Below, piece after piece: positions 7,916 to 16,078 of a stretch of 64,000 bases of DNA (the first letter of the stretch is position 1; every line of letters begins with the position of its first letter). The position numbers and the translations under genes were made by a program. The notes beneath the pieces were generated by a model, which saw nothing but the letters and a program-made list of their open reading frames with translations, was not told where the DNA came from and ran no database searches. Origin of the DNA: Pacificoceanicola sp049803835. Lineage in GTDB: Bacteria > Pseudomonadota > Alphaproteobacteria > Rhodobacterales > Rhodobacteraceae. The stretch is from positions 62,001 through 126,000 of the forward strand of contig NZ_JBNAGK010000011.1 of NCBI RefSeq assembly GCF_049803835.1, in the 5' to 3' direction.

Positions 7916-8938
7916 ATGTTGGAAGAAGCTTTGATCAGGGATGTGCATGGCGCACAGATCCAGCATGCAGGCCCAACGCGGTCCGCAGACTGGGACGAGG
8001 TTCAGGAGTTCTGCCGGTCTGTCTATATGCCTTATCGCGTACAACCGCTTGAGCGGTTATCAAGGCCGGACGCCACGATGATATCCGCCAGAGCCGGACG
8101 CGTGACGATGACGCGATTTTCCTATGGCACCGGTATTTACCTCGACCAGTTTGATCCCGAGGCCGGCAACATCCTTGTGCTTAACACCTTGCGCGGGGCC
8201 TTGAATCACCAGTGTCTGGGCGCGCCGGCTCAAACCGGGGCGGGCGACAGTTTCGTCGTCGATTGTTCCCGAACCGACTACTGGCTGGAAGGCGATCCCG
8301 ACCACATGCAGCTTAACCTCACCATCGCGCATCAGGTGATGGAGGAGACCGCTGAACGTTGGTTCGGTTTCGTCCCCGATGACCGGCTTTGGACGAGCCG
8401 GATCAAGTTCGGGGGAGCGAATTCGGCTTGGCTGAAGCTGTTGGGCTATGCAGCGCAGAGCGTGAGTGAACCCGGGTCCACTGCCGCTGACGGGCCGCTG
8501 GGACGACATTTGGAGGAAATCATTTGCCTTGAGCTTCTGCGCCAATGGGCTGCAGGGGCTGGTGTTCGACTTGATGACGGAGCGCGTGCGGCGGCGCCGC
8601 GATATGTGCGGCAGGCCGAAGAGATTTTCGAGACCGAGGCACGGCAGGCCCCCAGCGTCGGGGACGTGGCGCGACGCGTCGGTGTTTCGGCAAGGACCCT
8701 GTCTGGCGGCTTCACGCGCTTCCGCGGGGTGTCGCCGAGGGCGTTTCTCTCCGCGCGTCGGCTTGACGGGCTGCGTGCGGACTTGCTGGCAGCCTCGGGC
8801 GACAGGACCGTTAGCGAGATCGCTGCGGACTGGGGGTTCGTCAATTTTGGCGCTTTGGCGGGGCGCTATTGCGACCGATTTGGGGAGTTGCCGTCGCACA
8901 CACTGGCCCGGTCACAGCGAAAACAAAGCCTGAACTGA
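7916..8938 (+). CDS. AraC-family transcriptional regulator
   Basis: A 340-residue regulator with a C-terminal double helix-turn-helix of the AraC/XylS type: PSVGDVARRVGVSARTLSGGFTRF, then RLDGLRADLLA and TVSEIAADWGFVNFGALAGRYCDRFGELP near the end. The N-terminal part (about residues 1-220) resembles the AraC-binding-like ligand domain of the PF14525 type. The ATG at 7916 follows AGGGAGG by eight bases; the open frame upstream to 7700 has no family similarity. The gene lies 95 bases before a serine esterase on the same strand, so it probably controls that gene. Both interrupt what otherwise looks like conserved plasmid backbone. Confidence 0.85.
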   Translation: MLEEALIRDVHGAQIQHAGPTRSADWDEVQEFCRSVYMPYRVQPLERLSRPDATMISARAGRVTMTRFSYGTGIYLDQFDPEAGNILVLNTLRGALNHQCLGAPAQTGAGDSFVVDCSRTDYWLEGDPDHMQLNLTIAHQVMEETAERWFGFVPDDRLWTSRIKFGGANSAWLKLLGYAAQSVSEPGSTAADGPLGRHLEEIICLELLRQWAAGAGVRLDDGARAAAPRYVRQAEEIFETEARQAPSVGDVARRVGVSARTLSGGFTRFRGVSPRAFLSARRLDGLRADLLAASGDRTVSEIAADWGFVNFGALAGRYCDRFGELPSHTLARSQRKQSLN

Positions 8939-9033
8939 CTTTGCTTCCGATCTCGGACAGTGTCTGCCGGTCGCGGACAGACCGTCGAAAACCCGCGCCC
9001 TATCGTCCCTGACAGTTCATCAAGGGAGGAGAC

Positions 9034-10228
9034 GATGACAGATCTCAAATCCAGCTGTGACACCATTCTGAACGGTGTTGTTTCAAGTGACCCAAGGGTG
9101 CCGGGTGTGGTGGCCATGGTGACCGACCGCGACGGCGACATCTATTCCGGGGCCGCCGGTGAGCGGCGCCTTGGCGGCGATGCGATGACCGAAGACACGG
9201 TTATGGCCATCTTTTCGACCACCAAGGCGATCGCGGGGACGGCAGCCCTTCAATGCGTAGAAGAGGGGCTTCTGGACCTCGACGCGCCCGCGAAAACCTA
9301 CGCGCCCGCCATTGGCGAGCTGCAGGTGATCGACGGCTTCGACGAAGCTGGGCGGCCCCGGCTGCGGGCACCGAAAAGCGACATCACGACCCGGCAGCTC
9401 ATGCTGCATACCGCCGGCTTCGGTTATGATTTCTTCAATGAAACCTATGCCCGTATGGCAACCGATCATGGGCAGCCATCGGTGGTGACCGGCTCCCGTG
9501 CCTGTATTGAGACGCCGCTTCTGTTTGATCCGGGCGAGCGCTGGGAATACGGCACCAACATCGACTGGGTCGGCCAGGTGGTCGAGGGCATCCGCGGCAA
9601 GCGGTTGGGCGAGGTGATGCGCGAACGGGTCTTCGATCCGCTGGGCATGCAGGACATCGCCTTCACCCGCACCGACGCGATGAAGGCCAGGACGGCCACG
9701 ATCCACGCCCGTGGCGAGGACGGTTCGCTGACCCCGATGGACGATTTTGCGCTTCCCGATGATCCCGAGGTTCACATGGGCGGACATGGGCTTTATGGGA
9801 CGGTGCCCGAGTATATGAAGTTCATCCGGATGTGGCTGAACGACGGAGACGGGCCGAACGGGCGCGTGCTGAAACCTGAGACGGTCGAATGGGCTGTGAA
9901 GGGCGCACTTGTACCACCGCAAAAGGTGACGATGTTGCCGGGCGTCATCCCTACGCTGTCCAATGACGCCGAATTCTTTCCGGGGCTTGCCAAGGATTGG
10001 TCCTATACCTTCATGGTCAACTCCGAAAAGGCGCCAACCGGGCGACCCTCGGGCGCCATCGGATGGGCCGGCCTCGCCAACTGCTTCTACTGGATCGATC
10101 GCGCGGGTGGTTTCGGCGGATACTGGGCCACGCAGATCCTGCCCTTCGGTGACGCAGTATCTTTCACCGGTTACATGGCCTTTGAAACGGCGGTCTATGA
10201 GGCGCTGCAAAAAACACAGGCTGCGTAG
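9034..10228 (+). CDS. serine hydrolase, class C beta-lactamase fold (EstB-like esterase)
   Basis: A 397-residue cytoplasmic enzyme of the beta-lactamase/EstB family. The nucleophile motif STTK (Ser61 to Lys64) follows VMAIF, and the catalytic tyrosine is probably Tyr172 in WEYGTN. The conserved LMLHTAGFGYDF and PLGMQDIAF segments are typical of esterase relatives such as EstB and LovD. There is no signal peptide, which argues against a periplasmic beta-lactamase. It probably hydrolyses or transfers small acyl esters. The ATG at 9034 is preceded by AAGGGAGGA. It is paired with the AraC regulator upstream and followed by a hairpin terminator. Confidence 0.85.
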
Positions 10229-10251
10229 GATCCGATCCTGCGACGGTCGCG

Positions 10252-10280
10252 CACGGGGATCGGCGTCGCCTGTCCCCGTG
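10252..10280 (+). terminator. hairpin terminator after the esterase
   Basis: Perfect 8-base arms CACGGGGA and TCCCCGTG with a 13-base loop begin 23 bases after the stop codon. No T run follows directly. Confidence 0.45.
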
Positions 10281-10557
10281 ACCCAACGACCAGTCCTTTC
10301 CATGCTTGATAAAAAACCGTCCTCCGTCGGCTCGCCAAGGTTTATTCTGCCTTGATGGCGTGCGTCGACCACCTAAAACTCACGCTTCGACTCGGCCCTT
10401 TGATCAACAATATGCGTCGGGCGAGGTTGGCAAGGTTAGGGTGGGAGTAGTTCCGCCAAGAATGACTGCTTTCCAAGGTTCACATCTGGATTTCGCCCCC
10501 GTAGCGAAGGTCCGGAATCCGCCCTTTTCAGAGTAAGAGGAGTGCCGGTTTTTCCGT
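10281..10557. other. non-coding spacer before the DUF932 leader
   Basis: No gene or strong promoter is seen. TCAGAGTAAGAGG at 10528-10540 parallels TCAGAATAAGAGA at 2702-2714, placed 84 and 94 bases before their respective start codons. The similarity of the two upstream regions therefore reaches beyond the hairpin itself. Confidence 0.35.
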
Positions 10558-10611
10558 GACGGGTTGAGGGTTGGGAGAGTGGCTCCCGGCGCCTGTCACG
10601 GGAGATAACCG
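10558..10611 (+). promoter_or_regulatory. conserved hairpin leader (copy B) before the DUF932 gene
   Basis: The hairpin arms are TGGGAG and CTCCCG with loop AGTGG, followed by GCGCCTGTCACGGGAG and the ATG at 10612. It aligns along its whole length with copy A at 2741-2795. A G-T pair in copy A is G-C here, a compensatory change within the stem. Confidence 0.55.
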
Positions 10612-11811
10612 ATGGGTGTTGTGGAAGTTCTGGATCCGGTCGCACCGATGCGGGCTGGTGGCTGGAAAGTGGATGTGAGCCGGGGCGAGCGGAACGGGCG
10701 GGTGTCGTCCGAATGGTTCAATCGGCCGGATGACGAGCGGTATCTGTCGCTCGACGACCTCTGGGCGAGCGTGAAGGGTCGGTCCGAGCGCAGTCGTAGC
10801 CGGGTGGTGCAGACGGCGGACATCCGGGTCGAGGCCGCGCGCGACAACCCAGAGCGGTTGCACCTGATGCTGCCGAAGGCACATGAACCGGTCGCGCCCA
10901 CGCATTGGGCGTTCGGCCAGCTCGCCAGCATTGTTGGCGCTCCGGCCTCCTACCTGCGGCAGCTTCCCGCACCGTTGGCGGGGATCAACCTGCAATACGG
11001 CCTGACCAACCACCGCGCCGAGCAGGTGAAGACCTTCGAGACCGAGGATGGCCGCACGGAACTGCGCGCCGTGACCGGCCCCGACTACGGCCGCATCCAT
11101 GACTTCGAGCTTGTCGAGGCGGTGCAGCGCATCGCGGGCAATGGCACGGGCGACACGCGCTGGAAGGTTCCGGGTGTGCTCGACTGGTCGACCGGGGTCT
11201 ACAACCCCGACGTCGAAATCAGCCGCGACACGACCACGCTCTATGCCTCGGACCGCGACGTCTTCCTGTTCCTGGTCGACGATCGCAACCCGATCGAGGC
11301 GGGCAAGCTGGCGGACGGCTCTCCCGATCTCTACTTCCGGGGATTTTACTGCTGGAACTCCGAGGTGGGCGCGAAGACGCTCGGCATGGCGAGCTTCTAC
11401 TTGCGGGCGGTGTGCCAGAACCGGAACCTGTGGGGCGTCGAGGACTTCCAGGAGATCAAGATCCGCCACTCTAAATACGCCGCCTCGCGCTTCGCCCATG
11501 AGGCCGCACCCGCGCTGACGCGTTTTGCCAATTCTTCGCCGCAAGGGTTCATGAACGGGATCAAGGCGGCGCGGCAGCAGATCGTGGCGCGCAGCGACGA
11601 GGATCGCGCGGATTTCTTGCGCAAGCGGGGCTTTTCAAAGGCCGAGTCCGGCAAGATCATTGAGAAGGTGCTGATGGAAGAAGGCCGCCCGCCCGAGAGC
11701 ATCTTTGATTTTGTGCAGGGGATCACGCGGCTTGCGCGCGACAAGACCCAGCAGGATGCGCGCCTCGATATGGAAGGTCGGGCCAAAAAGCTGCTTGACC
11801 GGGTTGGCTGA
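10612..11811 (+). CDS. DUF932 (DUF945-type) phage/plasmid-like protein
   Basis: A 399-residue member of the DUF932 family, found on many plasmids and phages. Recognisable parts are VDVSRGERNGRVSSEWFNRPDDERYLSLDDL at the start, AFGQLASIVGAPASYLRQLP, the central RAVTGPDYGRIHDFELVEAV, and FRGFYCWNSEVGAKTLGMASFYLR. The biochemical function is not established; its constant company (SSB, RadC, ParB-like) suggests a role in DNA establishment or anti-restriction after transfer. The ATG lies at a conserved distance from the hairpin leader. RadC follows after a terminator and a second hairpin. Confidence 0.87.
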   Translation: MGVVEVLDPVAPMRAGGWKVDVSRGERNGRVSSEWFNRPDDERYLSLDDLWASVKGRSERSRSRVVQTADIRVEAARDNPERLHLMLPKAHEPVAPTHWAFGQLASIVGAPASYLRQLPAPLAGINLQYGLTNHRAEQVKTFETEDGRTELRAVTGPDYGRIHDFELVEAVQRIAGNGTGDTRWKVPGVLDWSTGVYNPDVEISRDTTTLYASDRDVFLFLVDDRNPIEAGKLADGSPDLYFRGFYCWNSEVGAKTLGMASFYLRAVCQNRNLWGVEDFQEIKIRHSKYAASRFAHEAAPALTRFANSSPQGFMNGIKAARQQIVARSDEDRADFLRKRGFSKAESGKIIEKVLMEEGRPPESIFDFVQGITRLARDKTQQDARLDMEGRAKKLLDRVG

Positions 11812-11828
11812 CGCGAAGTCCCGTCACG

Positions 11829-11855
11829 GCGACCGCCTGCCAATGCGGCGGTCGC
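11829..11855 (+). terminator. hairpin terminator after the DUF932 gene
   Basis: Perfect 9-base arms GCGACCGCC and GGCGGTCGC with a 9-base loop lie 18 bases after the stop. TTCATTTCCCTT follows, a weak T-rich tail. Confidence 0.55.
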
Positions 11856-11873
11856 TTCATTTCCCTTCCACAT

Positions 11874-11916
11874 GTACGCCACCTGCCTTGGTCTTTTGGG
11901 CAGGGCGGGCGCGTAC
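11874..11916 (+). promoter_or_regulatory. hairpin leader before radC
   Basis: Outer arms GTACGC and GCGTAC enclose CCTGCC and GGGCAGG around a short T-rich loop, with a few unpaired bases. It ends 20 bases before the radC ATG, the same arrangement of hairpin then start seen before other genes of this block. Confidence 0.4.
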
Positions 11917-11935
11917 GCATTGCAGTGAGACCGAT

Positions 11936-12376
11936 ATGACCCCGCAAGAAGAAACCATCGTCCTCGAGGCTCGCGACATCCTCGGTCGCTACCTCAGCCG
12001 GAACCCGGTTATCAGCAGCTGGCAAGCGTTGCTGGACTATTGCGCTTTGACCGTACGTGGCGACATCGAGCGGTTCCATGTCCTCTACCTGGACCGCAAG
12101 AACCGGATCATCTCGGACGAGTTGCTTGCGACGGGAACCGTCGATCACGTGCCGGTCTACCCGCGCGAAGTGATCAAGCGGGCGCTGATGCTGAACGCCA
12201 GCGCGCTGATCCTGATCCATAACCATCCCTCGGGCGATCCGACGCCATCCGAGGCCGATCTCGACATGACCAAGGCGATCCAAAAGGGCTGCGAAGTCCT
12301 CGGGCTGACGCTGCATGACCATGTCATCGTCGGTGCCGGAACCGAGTTGAGCCTGCGGACGCTTGGCAAGATCTGA
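11936..12376 (+). CDS. radC: RadC-family JAB domain protein, short plasmid form
   Basis: A 146-residue protein made of the RadC JAB/MPN domain only; the N-terminal helix-hairpin-helix of chromosomal RadC is missing. The metal-binding signature is complete: HNHPSGDPTPSEAD gives HxH, seven residues, Ser, two residues, Asp. VLYLDRKNRIISDE and ILIHNH are typical. RadC's activity remains unsettled despite the name; plasmid-borne short forms occur next to anti-restriction and SSB genes. The ATG at 11936 was chosen because the product then starts MTPQEETIVLEARDIL like other short forms. Confidence 0.9.
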   Translation: MTPQEETIVLEARDILGRYLSRNPVISSWQALLDYCALTVRGDIERFHVLYLDRKNRIISDELLATGTVDHVPVYPREVIKRALMLNASALILIHNHPSGDPTPSEADLDMTKAIQKGCEVLGLTLHDHVIVGAGTELSLRTLGKI

Positions 12377-12434
12377 CGGCATTCGCCAGTTGGACCACCG
12401 CCCCCTCGAGGCAGAGGGCGGCGGTTTGGTCTTT

Positions 12435-12484
12435 GACGGTTTGAAGCGGGAAGAATGGCTTTCCGCGCCGTCGGAGACACGCCC
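12435..12484 (+). promoter_or_regulatory. conserved hairpin leader (copy C)
   Basis: GCGGGAA and TTTCCGC arms with loop GAATGGC, then GCGCCGTCGGAGACACGCCC and an ATG at 12485. It aligns with copies A and B: GACGG at the start, the hairpin, GCGCC, GTC, GGAGA. The closing pair is A-T here and G-C in A and B. A larger GC hairpin (CCGCCC and GGGCGG, near 12400-12422) lies just upstream and may end radC transcription. Confidence 0.5.
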
Positions 12485-13003
12485 ATGTTCGACCTTCCTG
12501 TCCAATCCCCGGCATCACCACTGCAAGCGGATGTGCTACCGCACGTCGCCACGCAGGTTGCAGACCCGAGCCTGCCGTTCTCGCTGACCGTAGCCTGTCA
12601 TGCGCCTACGGCAGTCATGTCCACTCGGGCCCGACCCAAGGTCCTGGACCGCTGCGCGACTCTGGCTGAGGCTATGCAGTCCGCAATGGATCACGCAGAC
12701 GATTGCGCCCCGGGCGGCGCGCCACGCCTACTGACAATCCTTGACCGGGAGAGCCGTCTCGTTCTGGCCGGGGTGGTCAGCGACGGCTGTGTCGCCTGGT
12801 GCCATCCGGTCTCGAACGCCGCCGAGGCGCGGGCCGTTGTCTTCGAGGCGAGCCAGACCCGCTCGCAGGCCATCCGCGCGGCAGACTGGCAGGATCACGA
12901 CATTGCACAGCGGTTGCGGCACCGGGCCGATTGTCTGGATGCCCGTCTCGTCGATCCTTTGTGGCGCGTCTTCGCGGCGCGGGCCCTGCAGATCGCGGCG
13001 TGA
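12485..13003 (+). CDS. plasmid protein of unknown function, 172 residues
   Basis: I recognise no domain. The protein opens MFDLPVQSPASPLQADVL, has a beta-rich centre (PRLLTILDRESRLVLAGVV) and an Arg/Ala-rich C-terminal helix region. No signal peptide or membrane segment is present. I chose the ATG at 12485, not an in-frame ATG at 12455, because the conserved leader ends exactly at 12484 and places GGAG nine bases before 12485. It sits between radC and a DUF6878-type gene. Confidence 0.65.
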   Translation: MFDLPVQSPASPLQADVLPHVATQVADPSLPFSLTVACHAPTAVMSTRARPKVLDRCATLAEAMQSAMDHADDCAPGGAPRLLTILDRESRLVLAGVVSDGCVAWCHPVSNAAEARAVVFEASQTRSQAIRAADWQDHDIAQRLRHRADCLDARLVDPLWRVFAARALQIAA

Positions 13004-13098
13004 CGGCCCAGAGTTCGAGAAGGGCAGGGGGGGTGAACCTGGCGGGGACGAGAGAGCGCCCGCGGTTCCCATCCATTCCCTCTTTCAAGGAGCCTCCA

Positions 13099-13554
13099 AT
13101 GCTACCGTCTGAACCCACCCTCGTTGCCCCGATGCCGCCGTCCCGGGTCAATTTCGCGGCGCTGCACGCTGCCGAGCGAGATCGCGAAGCCCGGCGCAAC
13201 CGCCTGCTCAAGACCAACAAGACCCGCTTCTTTGCGGCACTTTCATCGGCAGGTATCACCCATGTCGTCGCGGATTTTCGCGAGACAGAGGGCGCATGCG
13301 ACGTGCACGCGGTCACCGCTTTCGCCGGGCCAACCGTCATGTCGTTCCCTGCGGCCCAGATACCCTACCTGGCCGTGACTTGGGACAATCCGGAGATCGA
13401 GCCCCGCATACTGTCTCTGCCGGAGGTCGCCGAACAACTGGTCTTCGATCTGCTTGAGGACATGCCGGGCATCATGGGCACGTTGTGCTTCGATGCCACC
13501 GCACGCTGCGTCCACCTCGATGTTCAGGGCGAGCCCGGCACGCAGGCCCCGTAG
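13099..13554 (+). CDS. DUF6878-type conserved protein
   Basis: A 151-residue protein. From memory it matches the DUF6878 group by the block NRLLKTNKTRFFAALSSAGITHVVADF followed by a hydrophilic turn and VTAFAG, then a C-terminal EQLVFDLLED and LDVQGE. Its function is unknown; members are common on plasmids of Rhodobacterales and Sphingomonadales near DUF932 and RadC genes. The ATG at 13099 follows AAGGAG at 13087-13092. A longer frame open from 12799 overlaps the previous gene and is not supported. Confidence 0.7.
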   Translation: MLPSEPTLVAPMPPSRVNFAALHAAERDREARRNRLLKTNKTRFFAALSSAGITHVVADFRETEGACDVHAVTAFAGPTVMSFPAAQIPYLAVTWDNPEIEPRILSLPEVAEQLVFDLLEDMPGIMGTLCFDATARCVHLDVQGEPGTQAP

Positions 13555-13626
13555 CCCGCGACCAATACCCATCTACACCCAGATGCCCAGCCTACCCGCT
13601 GGGCTTTCCCCTTCACGGAGGCTGCC

Positions 13627-14046
13627 ATGGCAGATCACTTCACCCATTTCTCCTGTTTCATCGATGTCGGCGACCCCGAGCGCGCCGCGCAAGGCTACGA
13701 GGCGTTCATCGCCTTCCGAAACCGGGCCTTCGAGACCTCCGAGTCCCTATCTTGCGGCTTCGACCTTTCCATCCTGGATGACGCCACCGGATCGCGGCTC
13801 TGGATCCGCGACAGCGACACGGGCGATGTCGAGGCGGTCATCAAGTTCATCCTGCACCTCGCTGACCTGCTCGACCTCTCTGGCCTCTGGAGCTTCGAAT
13901 ACGCCCTGACCTGTTCCCGCCCGAGGCTCGGGGCCTTCGGGGGCGGTGCCCATGTCATCGACCTTGGTGCGCGCAAATCAATCGGCTGGACCACTACGCA
14001 GGACTGGCTTGCTGCCGCGCTGAACGGGGAGGACGCCCATGCCTGA
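13627..14046 (+). CDS. plasmid protein of unknown function, 139 residues
   Basis: I recognise no named family. The sequence begins MADHFTHFSCFIDVGDPE, with an acidic central segment (LDDATGSRLWIRDSDTGDVEAVIKFIL) and a C-terminal part containing GGGAHVIDLG. It looks soluble and acidic. An ATG with GGAGG a few bases upstream supports the start. It overlaps the next gene by eight bases, so the two are probably translationally coupled and may work together. Confidence 0.65.
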   Translation: MADHFTHFSCFIDVGDPERAAQGYEAFIAFRNRAFETSESLSCGFDLSILDDATGSRLWIRDSDTGDVEAVIKFILHLADLLDLSGLWSFEYALTCSRPRLGAFGGGAHVIDLGARKSIGWTTTQDWLAAALNGEDAHA

Positions 14047-14683
14047 GACGATCTACACGACGGTCTATCAGTTCACGGAACTCTCGGATGTTGCCAAGGA
14101 GAGGGCGCGCAGCTGGTATCGGGAACTTGGCCCGCATGACGATTGGTGGGATGCAGTTTACGAGGATTTCGAGCGGGTCTGTGAGATCCTCGGCATCACC
14201 CTGAAGACCACGCCCGTCCGCCTGATGGGCGGCGGCACACGGGCCAAGCCCTGCATTTGGTTCTCCGGCTTTTGGAGCCAAGGGGACGGCGCCTGTTTTG
14301 AAGGCTACCTCCGTCACGCCAAAGGCGCGTCCGCCCGCATCCGTGGTCACGCGCCGACGGACGAGACGCTGCACAACATCGCCGACCGGCTGCAGGCGAT
14401 TCAGCGCCGGAATTTCTATCAACTTGCCGCCGAGGCCAGCCACCGTGGCCGGTACTATCACGAATACAGCATGTCGGTGGACGTCACGCGCGACAGCCCG
14501 ACCTGGCAGCCGCCGACCGAAGACGCGGAAGACATCGTGACCGAGGCGCTGCGCGATTTGGCCCGCTGGCTCTACCGCCAGCTTGAGGCCGAATACGACC
14601 ACCTCACCTCGGACGAGGCCATCGAGGAGGGGATCATCGCGGGCGCGTATACGTTCACGGAAGGAGGGCGGCGGTTCGGTTAA
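14039..14683 (+). CDS. conserved plasmid protein, possible antitoxin-type protein
   Basis: A 214-residue acidic protein opening MPETIYTTVYQFTELSDVAKERARSWYREL, with an aromatic-rich centre (CIWFSGFWSQGDGACFEGYL) and an acidic helical C-terminus (LARWLYRQLEAEYDHLTSDEAIEEGIIAG). Homologues are, as I recall, sometimes labelled antitoxin of a toxin-antitoxin stability system, but I see no DNA-binding domain, so I do not rely on that. The start overlaps the previous gene by eight bases. The Xre/RES module begins 77 bases later with its own promoter. Confidence 0.6.
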   Translation: MPETIYTTVYQFTELSDVAKERARSWYRELGPHDDWWDAVYEDFERVCEILGITLKTTPVRLMGGGTRAKPCIWFSGFWSQGDGACFEGYLRHAKGASARIRGHAPTDETLHNIADRLQAIQRRNFYQLAAEASHRGRYYHEYSMSVDVTRDSPTWQPPTEDAEDIVTEALRDLARWLYRQLEAEYDHLTSDEAIEEGIIAGAYTFTEGGRRFG

Positions 14684-14704
14684 CAAAGATCAACTGTAAG
14701 GTTC

Positions 14705-14740
14705 ATGTGGTCTTTACAGAAAGTCCATATGATCTATATT
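14705..14740 (+). promoter_or_regulatory. promoter and operator of the Xre/RES toxin-antitoxin operon
   Basis: TTTACA (14713-14718) and TATATT (14735-14740), spaced 16 bases, make a strong sigma-70-type promoter. An imperfect inverted repeat, ATGTGGTCTTT and AAAGTCCATAT around ACAG (14705-14730), covers the -35 box. This is a plausible operator for autorepression by the antitoxin. Confidence 0.6.
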
Positions 14741-14759
14741 CAGGTCAATGGAGAACGCC

Positions 14760-15149
14760 ATGTACGTTGCTGAGAAAATCCGGGAACCCGCACAGATCAA
14801 CGCCGTCGCGTTGAAAGCCTATGCCCGCGTGGCCGATGCCTGGGGTCTCAGCCTCAAGGAAGCGGCTGGCCTTGCTGACATGTCAGAGAGCACATGGAAG
14901 CGCGCCAAGAAGCCGGGTTTCGCGGGGGAACTGACCAAGGATCAACTGCTGCGGCTGAGCGCGGTCATCGGCATTTACAAGTCGCTCGAGCTCTACTTCT
15001 CGGAGACACTGGCAAGAAGCTGGTTCACCCGACCGAATAAGGGGCCGCTCTTTGGTGGCGGCCGACCAGTCGACACCGCCATCGACGGGGGGTTGCCGCA
15101 GATCCTCGCGGTTCGGACCTATCTTGATGCGTTGCGTGGTGGGGCATGA
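14760..15149 (+). CDS. Xre/MbcA/ParS-family antitoxin
   Basis: A 129-residue antitoxin of the Xre-RES class. The N-terminal helix-turn-helix (LSLKEAAGLADMSESTWKRAKK) is followed by the DUF2384 toxin-binding domain, with LRLSAVIGIYKSLELYF, WFTRPNKGPLFGGGRPVDTAIDGG and the final LDALRGG. I chose the ATG at 14760, with GGAG six bases upstream and a short leader from the promoter. The in-frame ATG at 14748 would leave almost no leader. The gene overlaps the toxin start by four bases (ATGA). The antitoxin blocks the toxin and represses the operon. Confidence 0.88.
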   Translation: MYVAEKIREPAQINAVALKAYARVADAWGLSLKEAAGLADMSESTWKRAKKPGFAGELTKDQLLRLSAVIGIYKSLELYFSETLARSWFTRPNKGPLFGGGRPVDTAIDGGLPQILAVRTYLDALRGGA

Positions 15150-15847
15150 AGCATACCGAGATTTCCGATCGCGGTCTCGTTCGGCTCCTGCCTGCCACCT
15201 ACCACAAGCCACCATCGCTGCGCGGTCTCGTCGATACCGATGACGAGATGGAGATCTTGGCAGAGATCGAGGGCCTGACCAGTGGACGTCTACAGGCCGA
15301 ACGCGGGCGCAACCCGCATCTGGACCCGCGCGAACTCGCTTGGCAACGCCGCAGCCGCGATCTGCGCATCTATGGGGACAGTCACGTTAATGCCGCCTTC
15401 ACTTACACCCGCGCCGGCGGAAACCGCTTCAACACCGAGGAGCGCGGCGCGTGGTACTGCGCATGGGATGTGATGGTTTCCGTCAGCGAAGTGGCCTGGC
15501 ACCGCACGCGCGAACTCGGCTTTACCGGCAGCTTCCACGACAGCGCCCGCTACGTGGAACTGCTTGCCGATTTCATCGGCGTCTTCGACGATATGACCGA
15601 TGAGGCAGGTCATCCGGCGCTGCATCCGGATACGGCTGTCGGGTATCCCGAGGGCCAAAGCCTGGCCGAGCATCTGCGTCGGGGCGGATCCAAGGGATTG
15701 ATTTATCCTTCGGTCCGGGCTCCTGCACCTGGCGGGAATTGCTTGGTCTGCTTCGAGCCCCACGCAATTCAGAACGTCCGGCCGGGCGCGTCTTGGGATC
15801 TTGTGTGGGATGGGACACCGCACTACTCGATTGCGGCTGTTGTCTGA
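15146..15847 (+). CDS. RES-domain toxin (NAD-degrading)
   Basis: A 233-residue RES-family protein. In characterised members the RES domain (named for conserved Arg, Glu and Ser) breaks down NAD+ by phosphorolysis or hydrolysis and stops growth. Visible features are the early arginine before LPATYHKPPS, GGNRFNTEERGAWYCAWDVMVSVSEVAWHR containing the glutamate cluster, and GGSKGLIYPSVRAPGG-like sequence near the C-terminus with the conserved serine. The ATGA overlap with the antitoxin is the classic arrangement. The role is plasmid addiction or defence. Confidence 0.88.
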   Translation: MKHTEISDRGLVRLLPATYHKPPSLRGLVDTDDEMEILAEIEGLTSGRLQAERGRNPHLDPRELAWQRRSRDLRIYGDSHVNAAFTYTRAGGNRFNTEERGAWYCAWDVMVSVSEVAWHRTRELGFTGSFHDSARYVELLADFIGVFDDMTDEAGHPALHPDTAVGYPEGQSLAEHLRRGGSKGLIYPSVRAPAPGGNCLVCFEPHAIQNVRPGASWDLVWDGTPHYSIAAVV

Positions 15848-16078
15848 TCCAAACTGGGTTGCCGCCCAAAACCGCTTGAACTTGGCTGTACGGTTCTCGG
15901 GGCAGAGGTGGGGATCGGTTTCACTCAGACTTCTTGTGCGCACGCGCGATCTGGCAATCTGGACGCGGCTATGTGCCAACTGATCAGCAGTCAACTTCAG
16001 TTGTTACACTTATTTCTGTTATTTCACTTGAGGGATCGCAACTCGAGCGTATATCAGGGAGGAAAACGGGAGAAACCG

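Noticed and set aside
9083..10372. 429-residue minus-strand frame opposite the esterase
   Set aside because: No family features; the plus strand has the STTK motif, a strong ribosome binding site and a terminator.
12455..12484. Upstream ATG at 12455 for the 172-residue protein
   Set aside because: Those bases are part of the conserved hairpin leader shared with two other genes, which ends exactly before the ATG at 12485.
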